Source: Competibacteraceae bacterium UBA2788
GTDB lineage: Bacteria; Pseudomonadota; Gammaproteobacteria; Competibacterales; Competibacteraceae
DNA: 5,822 bases
Direction of reading: 5' to 3'
Assembly (NCBI GenBank): GCA_002352185.1
Contig: DEHY01000103.1
Coordinates: forward strand, 14,078 to 19,899
Below the pieces are notes generated by a model. That model saw only the letters and a list, made by a program, of their open reading frames with translations, did no database searches and was not told where the DNA came from. Position numbers and translations under genes: made by a program. Within the stretch, counting starts at the first letter, position 1; every line of letters starts with the position of its first letter. This document shows, in pieces, positions 1-5,109 of this stretch.

Positions 1-182
1 AGTTCGCGCAGTTCCGCCGCCGCCGCGTCCAGCTTGTCCTGCGCCCGGCCACAAATGCCCAGATTCGCCCCGACCGCCGCGAAGTTGCGGGCGATGCCCA
101 GATTGATGCCGCTGCTGCCGCCGGTGATGAACACGGTCTTGCCCTGGAACAGGTCTTTGGCGAAGTAGGAAGTGATATTCAT
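1..182 (-). CDS. Short-chain dehydrogenase/reductase, N-terminal fragment (runs off the window)
   Basis: Sixty codons of the N-terminus are visible, reading leftward off the edge; the start is the ATG at 182-180. The protein begins [20 protein letters not shown] and carries the Rossmann nucleotide-binding motif [12 protein letters not shown] at residues 20-31, the TGxxxGIG-type signature of the SDR superfamily. It is followed by a beta-strand ending in CGR (residues 44-46), where the Arg suggests NADP(H) preference. The [11 protein letters not shown] form resembles SDRs of the 2,4-dienoyl-CoA reductase/3-oxoacyl reductase type, but the catalytic Ser-Tyr-Lys lies outside the window, so the substrate cannot be named. 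An AAAAGGG Shine-Dalgarno lies about 7 nt before the ATG. The gene is divergent from the flavoprotein gene at 321. The SDR assignment is secure; the subfamily is a recollection-based inference. Confidence 0.9.
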   Translation of the reverse strand, partial: MNITSYFAKDLFQGKTVFITGGSSGINLGIARNFAAVGANLGICGRAQDKLDAAAAELRE

Positions 183-262
183 GGCATTGCCCTTTTGGAG
201 TGTGATAACCCGCTCAAGCCTAAGCAAAATTCGACCAGCGTAACTAGCACGGTTTGGCTAAC

Positions 263-291
263 TTGACCGTTGCGCCGCTGTTGTTGAGAAT
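263..291 (+). promoter_or_regulatory. Candidate sigma70-type promoter for the flavoprotein gene
   Basis: A TTGACC hexamer (263-268, five of six matches to TTGACA) is separated by exactly 17 bp from GAGAAT (286-291, four of six to TATAAT). Transcription would start near 298, leaving a leader of about 22 nt that contains the GGAG ribosome-binding site of the gene at 321. It lies in the 138-bp divergent gap (183-320). No equally good promoter was found for the leftward dehydrogenase. This is a consensus match by eye only. Confidence 0.4.
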
Positions 292-320
292 CCGCCGCCC
301 GCATAATTCCGGAGTTCATC

Positions 321-1526
321 ATGGCCGATTACGACCTGCTAATCATTGGCGCCGGCATTGCCGGTCTGAGCATGGCCCATTACGCCGCCAGCGCCGGGTT
401 GAAAACGCGGGTGCTGGAAAGCGAACAGCGAGCGGGCGGTTGTCTGCATTCGCATCGCTTCGGCGGCGCGCTGGACGGTTTCTGGCTGGAGCTGGGCGCG
501 CATAGCAGCTTCAACTCCTACGGCAATCTGCTGGCGATTCTGGAGCGCATCCAATTGCTGAACCGGTTGCAACGCCGGGCCAAGGTCGGATTTCGCCTGT
601 TCGCCGAGGGCGCAGTTCACGGCATTCCCTCGCAACTGTATGTTTCGGAACTGTTGTTAGCGCCATTTCGCTTGATCGGGATGAAAAAAACCGGGCGCAG
701 CGTCGCCGACTATTTTGGCTCCATCGTCGGCCCGCGCAATTATGCGGCGGTGTTCGAGCCGGCCTTCAGCGCGGTGATCTGCCAGCCCGCCGGCGATTTC
801 CCCGCCGATAGCCTGTTCCGATCCCGGCCCCGGCGCAAGGATGTGCCGCGTGGTTTCACCCTGTCCGGCGGCTTGCAGACCATTGCCGATAGCCTGAGCC
901 GGCAGCCGGGCATCGTGGTCGAACTCGGCTGCGCGGCGCGGGAGATTCGGCGCGACGGCGCGAATTTCGTCGTCCATACCGACGGTGGCGAATACGCGGC
1001 CCGCGCTCTGTGCCTGGCGACGCCGGTTGCGGTCGCCGCCGAATTGCTGCGGACGGAATTCCCGCATCTCGCCGATCCCCTGGCGCAAATTCAAACCGCA
1101 AGGGTGGAAACGGTCGGGGTCGCGGCGCCGGTTGCGGCGCTGAAATTGCCGCCGCTGGCCGGCTTGATCGGACGGAACGAAGCGTTCTATTCGGCGGTGT
1201 CGCGCGATACCGTGCCGAACCCGGCGTATCGCGGCTTCACCTTTCATTTCCGGCCTGGCGTACTGGATGAAGCCGGAAAGCGGGCGCGGATGGGCGCGGC
1301 GCTGGGGTTGCCGCGCACGGCGTTCGGCCCGGAGCATACGGTGATGAAGATAAACCAGTTACCGGCGTTGCGGGTCGGTCATGACGCTGTCATCCGCGCC
1401 GTGGATCATGCACTGGCCGGGAGCCGTCTGGCGCTGACCGGCAATTATTTCACCGGCGTGGCTATCGAGGATTGCGTCACGCGCTCGCTGGGCGAGTTCG
1501 CCCGGTTGCGGCGGGAAGGCTGGTAA
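321..1526 (+). CDS. FAD-dependent oxidoreductase, protoporphyrinogen oxidase/amine oxidase-like
   Basis: This 401-aa flavoprotein opens with a classical FAD-binding beta-alpha-beta fold: GAGIAG at residues 10-15, ending with the ribose-binding acid E33 (VLES), then RAGG (37-40), equivalent to the ER.GGR motif of flavin amine oxidases. The C-terminus has GNYFTGVAIEDCV (374-386), closely resembling the FAD-contacting GNYF.GV...DC segment of protoporphyrinogen/coproporphyrinogen oxidases (HemG/HemY type). Enzymes of that group oxidise the porphyrinogen ring with oxygen. At 401 aa it is shorter than typical HemY proteins (roughly 450-470 aa), and no heme gene is adjacent, so a different substrate in the same superfamily remains possible. 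No signal peptide or clear membrane segment is seen. The ATG at 321 is supported by GGAG six nt upstream. Transcription is probably monocistronic, ending at the hairpin just downstream. Confidence 0.82.
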   Translation: MADYDLLIIGAGIAGLSMAHYAASAGLKTRVLESEQRAGGCLHSHRFGGALDGFWLELGAHSSFNSYGNLLAILERIQLLNRLQRRAKVGFRLFAEGAVHGIPSQLYVSELLLAPFRLIGMKKTGRSVADYFGSIVGPRNYAAVFEPAFSAVICQPAGDFPADSLFRSRPRRKDVPRGFTLSGGLQTIADSLSRQPGIVVELGCAAREIRRDGANFVVHTDGGEYAARALCLATPVAVAAELLRTEFPHLADPLAQIQTARVETVGVAAPVAALKLPPLAGLIGRNEAFYSAVSRDTVPNPAYRGFTFHFRPGVLDEAGKRARMGAALGLPRTAFGPEHTVMKINQLPALRVGHDAVIRAVDHALAGSRLALTGNYFTGVAIEDCVTRSLGEFARLRREGW

Positions 1527-1538
1527 GAACCGAAAATG

Positions 1539-1570
1539 ATGCCGACCGCCGGGATCTCAGCGGTCGGCAT
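1539..1570. terminator. Bidirectional hairpin terminator between convergent genes
   Basis: A perfect 11-bp stem is formed by ATGCCGACCGC (1539-1549) and GCGGTCGGCAT (1560-1570) around a 10-nt loop. It sits between the stop codon of the flavoprotein gene (1526) and the stop of the leftward repeat protein (1590), the usual place for a shared terminator. There is no T-run on the rightward side. On the leftward transcript the stem is followed by CATTTTCGG, a short T-tract, so intrinsic termination looks better for the leftward gene. Confidence 0.75.
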
Positions 1571-1589
1571 AGTTCGCTTGCGAGGCGGA

Positions 1590-2336
1590 TTAGAAGTAGG
1601 GGGTGAGGGTGGTGGTCTCTCCCACCGAAGCGGACATGTTGTCACCCGCTGACCAGATTTCGTCGTTGATCAGGAACTTGAACGCGATCATCCCTTCAGC
1701 GATTTGCGTCGTGGTCCACACCCACACATCGCTGCCAACATTGTCCATCAGTATCCCGGATTCCCAACTGAGGGTAGCGCCCTCGCCACGAATATAGAGG
1801 CTGTTGCCATGCCCGACATCGTATTTGGCGACGACAATGGTGACGGGAGCGCCGGATTTGGCGGTTGCCGCTTTGCCGGCCTTGGCGGATGCAGCCGATT
1901 TCGCAGTGGCGGCAGGCTTCTCAGCGGCCTTGGCGGCAGGAGCGGCAGGCTTCTCAGCGGCCTTGGCGGCGGGAGCGGGAGTGGGCTTTTCAGCGGCCTT
2001 GGCGGCGGGAGCGGGAGCGGGCTTCTCAGCGGCCTTGGCGGCGGGAGCGGGAGCGGGCTTTTCAGCGGCCTTGGCGGCGGGAGCGGGAGCGGGCTTCTCA
2101 GCGGCCTTGGCGGCGGGAGCAACCGGCGCGAGTGGTGCAACGGGCGCTGGAGCAGCCTTGGCCTCAGCCGGTTTGGCAACGGGTTCAGCGACCGGTTTGG
2201 CGGCGACTGCGGGTTTGGCGGGTTCGGCAGCGGGCTTCAGCGCCAAGGGTTCAGTGGTGGGCTTATCCGCCTTGGCGGCGGGCTTGGAATCCTGCTTGCC
2301 CGAGGGCTTGGTCGGCTGCTCTTTCTTCTTTGACAT
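1590..2336 (-). CDS. Lys/Ala/Pro-rich repeat protein with C-terminal starch/glycogen-binding-like domain
   Basis: The 248-aa protein has two parts. Residues 1-164 are low complexity, beginning MSKKKEQPTKPSGK and rich in Ala, Pro, Lys and Glu, with six copies of a KAAEKPAPAPAA-type 12-residue unit at about 73-141. Residues 165-248 look like a compact beta domain: GNSLYIRG (177-184), W191, the pair WVW (205-207), FKFLINDEIW (219-228) and GDN (231-233). This order (G.N.L.I.G, then W, then F.FKFLI...W..G.N) resembles CBM20/CBM48-type starch- or glycogen-binding modules; that match is by pattern, not by a search. No signal peptide is present, so it probably acts in the cytoplasm, perhaps on glycogen. 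The tail recalls the histone-H1-like tails of PHA-granule phasins, but its Glu content makes simple DNA binding less certain. The start ATG at 2336 has AGAGGA seven nt upstream. It is divergent from the hydrolase gene at 2450. Confidence 0.85.
   Translation of the reverse strand: MSKKKEQPTKPSGKQDSKPAAKADKPTTEPLALKPAAEPAKPAVAAKPVAEPVAKPAEAKAAPAPVAPLAPVAPAAKAAEKPAPAPAAKAAEKPAPAPAAKAAEKPAPAPAAKAAEKPTPAPAAKAAEKPAAPAAKAAEKPAATAKSAASAKAGKAATAKSGAPVTIVVAKYDVGHGNSLYIRGEGATLSWESGILMDNVGSDVWVWTTTQIAEGMIAFKFLINDEIWSAGDNMSASVGETTTLTPYF
1915..2120 (-). repeat. 36-bp in-frame tandem repeat, six units
   Basis: Units start on the plus strand at 1915, 1948, 1984, 2020, 2056 and 2092. The first is 33 bp, the next four are 36 bp, and the last is recognisable to 2120. 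Units at 1984 and 2056 are identical over 36 bp, and those at 2020 and 2092 are identical until the array ends. All lengths are multiples of three, so copy-number changes would keep the reading frame. They encode the 12-residue Lys-Ala-Ala-Glu-Lys-Pro units of the overlapping gene. There are no spacers, so this is not a CRISPR array. Confidence 0.95.
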
Positions 2337-2367
2337 GAATCAATCCTCTGAATCGCTCGATGAATAG

Positions 2368-2398
2368 CCGGGTAACAGATGCACTATGCCGTTACCGG
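2368..2398. promoter_or_regulatory. Inverted repeat in the divergent intergenic region, possible operator
   Basis: GGTAAC (2371-2376) and GTTACC (2391-2396) form a perfect 6-bp dyad with half-sites 20 bp apart centre to centre, about two helical turns. CCGG-type flanks (2368-2371 and 2395-2398) extend the symmetry imperfectly. It lies in the 113-bp gap between the divergent genes starting at 2336 and 2450, where a dimeric regulator could control both. A smaller hairpin, TGCCG-TTAC-CGGCA (2387-2400), overlaps the right half. No convincing -35/-10 pair was found in this gap. Confidence 0.3.
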
Positions 2399-2449
2399 CA
2401 CGTTTTGAGTCTAACCCAAGCTTGAAGCGCTCTCCAAGCCAGGAACGAC

Positions 2450-3445
2450 GTGAATTGTTTTTACTTCAACAAATTTAGCCGCTGCGCGCCCATGTTGCGA
2501 CATTCCTATCCCTTCGATCCCACTTATAACCATGATCTCGCCACGTTGCTGGATATTGCCGCACCGGCGGAACCCGCAGATTTTGCTTCGTTCTGGCGCG
2601 ATTTGTACTTCCAGGCCCGATCCGTGCCGGTTGCGCCCGCCTTGCGTGAGATACCGAGTTCATCGTCGCGGACCCGGGCGTTCGAGGTGGAATTCACTTC
2701 GCTGGATGGGATTCGGATTGGAGGCTGGCTGACGCGGCCCCGCGCCGATCCGGTCGAGCGCGGCGTGGTGGTGAGCCACGGTTACGGCGGGCGGGACGGG
2801 CCGGATTTTCATTTGCCGTTCCAGCGGGCGGCGCTGCTTTTTCCCTGCGCCCGGGGCATTTCCCGCAGCGCTTGCCCCGATATTCCCGGCGACCCGTATG
2901 CGCACGTGCTGCACGGCATCCAACAGCGCGAAAGCTACGTTCACGGTGGGTGCGCGGCGGATACGGTGTGGTGCGCGGCCTCGGCATTGCTGGAATTGTT
3001 TCCAATGGCGGCGCGGCGCCTGGATTATCTGGGCATCAGTTTTGGCGGCGGCATCGGCGCGCTGGCCCTGCCGTGGGACCAGCGGTTTCATCGCGCCCAT
3101 TTGAATGTGCCCAGTTTCGGTCATCATCCGTTGCGGCTGTCCTTGCCGTGCGTGGGCAGCGGCGAGGCGGTGCGCGGCTATCAGCGCCAAACCGGGCGGG
3201 CGCTGGATACGCTGCGCTATTTCGATGCCGCAGTGGCGGCGCGGCATTTGCGGATTCCGATGCATATTGCCGCTGCCCGTTTCGATCCGGCGGTGCCGCC
3301 CCCCGGCCAGTTTGCGATCTACAACGCGCTTGCCGGTTCCAGGCAACTGTTCGTGTTGCAAGCCGGCCATTTTGATCACCCCGGAACGGCTGCCGAAAAT
3401 GCGCGGCTGCTGGATGCGCTGGCGTATTTCTTCAACCTTGATTGA
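2450..3445 (+). CDS. Alpha/beta hydrolase of the acetylxylan esterase/cephalosporin deacetylase (AXE1-like) type
   Basis: A 331-aa serine hydrolase, close to the roughly 320 aa of the family, whose members deacetylate xylo-oligosaccharides, cephalosporin C and similar small acetyl esters. Family features in order: PADFASFWRDLY (42-53), V.F.S.DG..I.GWL.RP (80-97), the oxyanion-loop HGYGG (110-114), ARGISRS (134-140) in place of the family's CRGQG.S, then QQRESYVHGG (158-167). The nucleophile elbow is GISFGG with S197; the likely acid is D279 (RFDP) and the base H307 (AGHFDH). The family usually has SQGG after the nucleophile; here Gln is replaced by F198. No signal peptide is evident. The annotated start is a GTG at 2450 with AGGA five nt upstream. 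An in-frame ATG at 2492 (residue 15) lacks a Shine-Dalgarno but fits the domain start, so the N-terminus is uncertain. True substrate unknown. Confidence 0.82.
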   Translation: MNCFYFNKFSRCAPMLRHSYPFDPTYNHDLATLLDIAAPAEPADFASFWRDLYFQARSVPVAPALREIPSSSSRTRAFEVEFTSLDGIRIGGWLTRPRADPVERGVVVSHGYGGRDGPDFHLPFQRAALLFPCARGISRSACPDIPGDPYAHVLHGIQQRESYVHGGCAADTVWCAASALLELFPMAARRLDYLGISFGGGIGALALPWDQRFHRAHLNVPSFGHHPLRLSLPCVGSGEAVRGYQRQTGRALDTLRYFDAAVAARHLRIPMHIAAARFDPAVPPPGQFAIYNALAGSRQLFVLQAGHFDHPGTAAENARLLDALAYFFNLD

Positions 3446-3480
3446 ACTCTGTCATAACCCTGTCAACTACGTGCGTTAAA

Positions 3481-3505
3481 TTTCAAACAATTCAATTGTT
3501 TGAAA
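3481..3505. promoter_or_regulatory. 25-bp near-perfect palindrome before the esterase gene
   Basis: TTTCAAACAATT (3481-3492) and AATTGTTTGAAA (3494-3505) are exact reverse complements around a single C at 3493. As RNA it would form an 11-bp stem with a 3-nt loop. It is AT-rich within a GC-rich region and lies in the 73-bp gap between two rightward hydrolase genes. The right arm runs directly into GGG (3506-3508), making GAAAGGG the ribosome-binding site of the gene at 3519. It could be an operator for a dimeric regulator, an RNA hairpin affecting translation, or a terminator for the upstream gene. No T-run follows it, which argues against the last. Confidence 0.7.
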
Positions 3506-3518
3506 GGGCTATGCGCAG

Positions 3519-4247
3519 ATGAACCGAGAATATCACAAGTGGTATAGCCATCGGCTCGACCGCGATATGGAACTGCTGATCTTCGGCCATGGCGGAGCCA
3601 AGGTGCTGGTGTTTCCAACCCGCTGCGGCCGTTTTCACGAGTATGAGGATGTGGGGCTGGTCGGGGCGCTGCACCATAAGATCGAGCAGGGCCATTTGCA
3701 ACTGTACTGCGTGGACAGCGTGGATCAGGAAAGCTTCTACTGCTTCTGGTCGCGCCCCTGGGATCGGATTCACCGGCACCTGCGCTACGAGGACTATCTG
3801 CTTAACGAAGTATTGCCGCTGATGTGGATGAAAAATTCCAATCCCTGCGTCATTGCGCACGGCTGTAGTTTTGGGGCGTTTCATGCGCTCAACTTCGCCT
3901 TCCGCCATCCGCATGCGTTCCGCAAGGTGGTGGCGCTGAGCGGGCGCTATGATTTAACCCTGTCGGTCGAAAGCTTCCGCAATCTGTTTGACGGCCATTA
4001 CGACGAACACGTTTATTTCAACACGCCCAGCCATTTCGTGCCCAATCTGGCTGATCCGCAGGTTCTGGAGCATTTGCGGCGGCTGGAGATCGTGCTGGCG
4101 GTGGGCGACCACGATCCGTTCCTGGACAACAACCGGCATCTCAGCGAGTCGTTGTGGCGCAAAGGCGTCTGGCATTCCATGCATGTTTGGCAGGGGCGGG
4201 CGCATAGCCCGAAATACTGGCGGAAGATGGTGGAGTTGTATGTTTGA
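3519..4247 (+). CDS. Esterase-family alpha/beta hydrolase (esterase D-like)
   Basis: A 242-aa protein resembling the putative esterase family (PF00756 type), cytoplasmic as judged by the lack of a signal peptide. It begins MNREYHKWYSHRLDRDMELL, followed by a strand ending GGAKVLVFPT (25-34). The nucleophile elbow is HGCSFGAF (114-121) with S117; the elbow has GA where many esterases have GG. The probable acid is D197 or D199 in VGDHDPF (195-201), and the base is H229 in GRAHSPKYW (226-234). The insert FYCFWSRPWDRIHRHLRYEDY (73-93) is rich in aromatic residues and may cap the active site. The ATG at 3519 follows AAAGGG with a long 10-nt spacing; an ATG at 3511 is out of frame and stops at once. 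It lies 73 bp downstream of the AXE1-like gene on the same strand and may share its transcript. The substrate is not evident. Confidence 0.82.
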   Translation: MNREYHKWYSHRLDRDMELLIFGHGGAKVLVFPTRCGRFHEYEDVGLVGALHHKIEQGHLQLYCVDSVDQESFYCFWSRPWDRIHRHLRYEDYLLNEVLPLMWMKNSNPCVIAHGCSFGAFHALNFAFRHPHAFRKVVALSGRYDLTLSVESFRNLFDGHYDEHVYFNTPSHFVPNLADPQVLEHLRRLEIVLAVGDHDPFLDNNRHLSESLWRKGVWHSMHVWQGRAHSPKYWRKMVELYV

Positions 4248-4253
4248 ACGGAC

Positions 4254-5072
4254 TCAGGCCGCAGCGGCAGGCTGAACATTGACCGCCCGATCCAGCCAGT
4301 CCAGCATGTAATCCGCCACGTTGCGCCAGCTCATCTCCAGCATCATGGCGTGCGCCATGTCCGGGAAGATGTGAACTTCAGCTTTGTACCAGCGGGCGGT
4401 TTCTTCGACCAGCGCCGGCGACACAAACACATCGTTGCGCGCGCCCAGCGCCAGAATCGGCATACGCAACGACTCCGGTTTCAGCCGCAGCGGATTCAGC
4501 CCCATCATATCCAGCGACACCCTCTGCGACTCCGCCTGCACATAGCTGAAATACTCACGAAGCCGGCTATCCGGCAAATCCCTGGAAAACAGGATGCGCC
4601 GCATCATCTCTGGAGTGCCAAAGCTGGGGCCGAGCAACGAAAACAGGGCCATTTGCTGGAACAGGAACGGATGCCGCATCGCCATGTGCAGCGCGGTCGG
4701 CAGCAGGCCCTGCGGCGGCACTGAAGCCATCAACACCAGTCCGGCAGCGTTGGGATGCGTTTCCAGGTATTTCTGAATCACCATGCCGCCCATCGAATGG
4801 CCGATCAGGACCGGCGGGCTGGGCAGCGTCGCAGCGGCTTTTTCCAGATCGGCGACGTAGTCGGCCAACCGCCAGGTGTGCAGCCGCTCGTGGCCCTCGC
4901 TGAGACCGTGGCCGCGCAGACTGAAGGCATGCGCTTCGTAGCCGCGCCCGGCGAAGTAGGGCAGGAAGTTGTCATCCCAGACGCGGGCATCCGAGAATGA
5001 GCCGTGGACAAACAGCAGGGGCGCTGATTTCGGAGCTGTGTCGGGATAGCGGCTCATCATGTCCAATTTCAT
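4254..5072 (-). CDS. Alpha/beta hydrolase, lysophospholipase/monoacylglycerol lipase-like fold
   Basis: A 272-aa hydrolase read from the ATG at 5072. Motifs: LLFVHGSFSDARVW (19-32) with the oxyanion HG at 23-24, SLRGHGLSEG (51-60), nucleophile elbow GHSMGG (91-96) with S93, acid D214 in GARNDVFV (210-217), and base H241 in DMAHAMMLE (238-246). The triad is complete, so it should be an active esterase, lipase or thioesterase. The region between about 117 and 190 is a helical cap rich in Met, Phe and Leu, suggesting a hydrophobic acyl substrate. The frame is open up to 5222, but that extension overlaps the upstream ligase gene and is compositionally unlike a hydrolase N-terminus. The start at 5072 has AAGGG eight nt upstream. 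It lies 37 bp behind the acetoacetyl-CoA synthetase gene and is probably co-transcribed. Its C-terminus ends in QPAAAA, and its stop is 6 bp from that of the convergent esterase. Confidence 0.85.
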   Translation of the reverse strand: MKLDMMSRYPDTAPKSAPLLFVHGSFSDARVWDDNFLPYFAGRGYEAHAFSLRGHGLSEGHERLHTWRLADYVADLEKAAATLPSPPVLIGHSMGGMVIQKYLETHPNAAGLVLMASVPPQGLLPTALHMAMRHPFLFQQMALFSLLGPSFGTPEMMRRILFSRDLPDSRLREYFSYVQAESQRVSLDMMGLNPLRLKPESLRMPILALGARNDVFVSPALVEETARWYKAEVHIFPDMAHAMMLEMSWRNVADYMLDWLDRAVNVQPAAAA

Positions 5073-5109
5073 AGCAAAAACCCTTGATTCGGTATTGAAG
5101 AACTCCGGA

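Noticed and set aside
657..1337. Leftward 226-codon open frame antisense to the flavoprotein gene
   Set aside because: It is Arg/Gln/Pro-rich with no recognisable motif, and it is fully covered by a gene with clear FAD-binding motifs. It is a typical GC-rich antisense shadow.
1915..2120. Possible CRISPR array because of 36-bp periodicity
   Set aside because: The units are directly adjacent with no unique spacers, and they are translated in frame.
1704..2367. Rightward open frames across the repeat region encoding Gly- or Ala-rich proteins, and a leftward Pro/Leu/Arg-rich frame
   Set aside because: A GC-rich 36-bp repeat free of stops in one frame is free of stops in the others in every copy. 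Only the leftward frame with the MSKKKEQ start has a ribosome-binding site and leads into a folded domain.
2660..3379. Leftward 239-codon open frame antisense to the AXE1-like gene
   Set aside because: It has no family motif, an Arg/Gln/His-rich composition, and complete overlap with a well-supported hydrolase gene.
3511..3524. ATG at 3511 as an alternative start for the esterase gene
   Set aside because: It is in a different frame and reaches TGA after three codons.
4258..4268. Short GCCGC-A-GCGGC inverted repeat near the convergent stop codons as a terminator
   Set aside because: The stem has only five bases with a one-base loop, lies within the Ala codons at the end of the leftward gene, and has no T-run.
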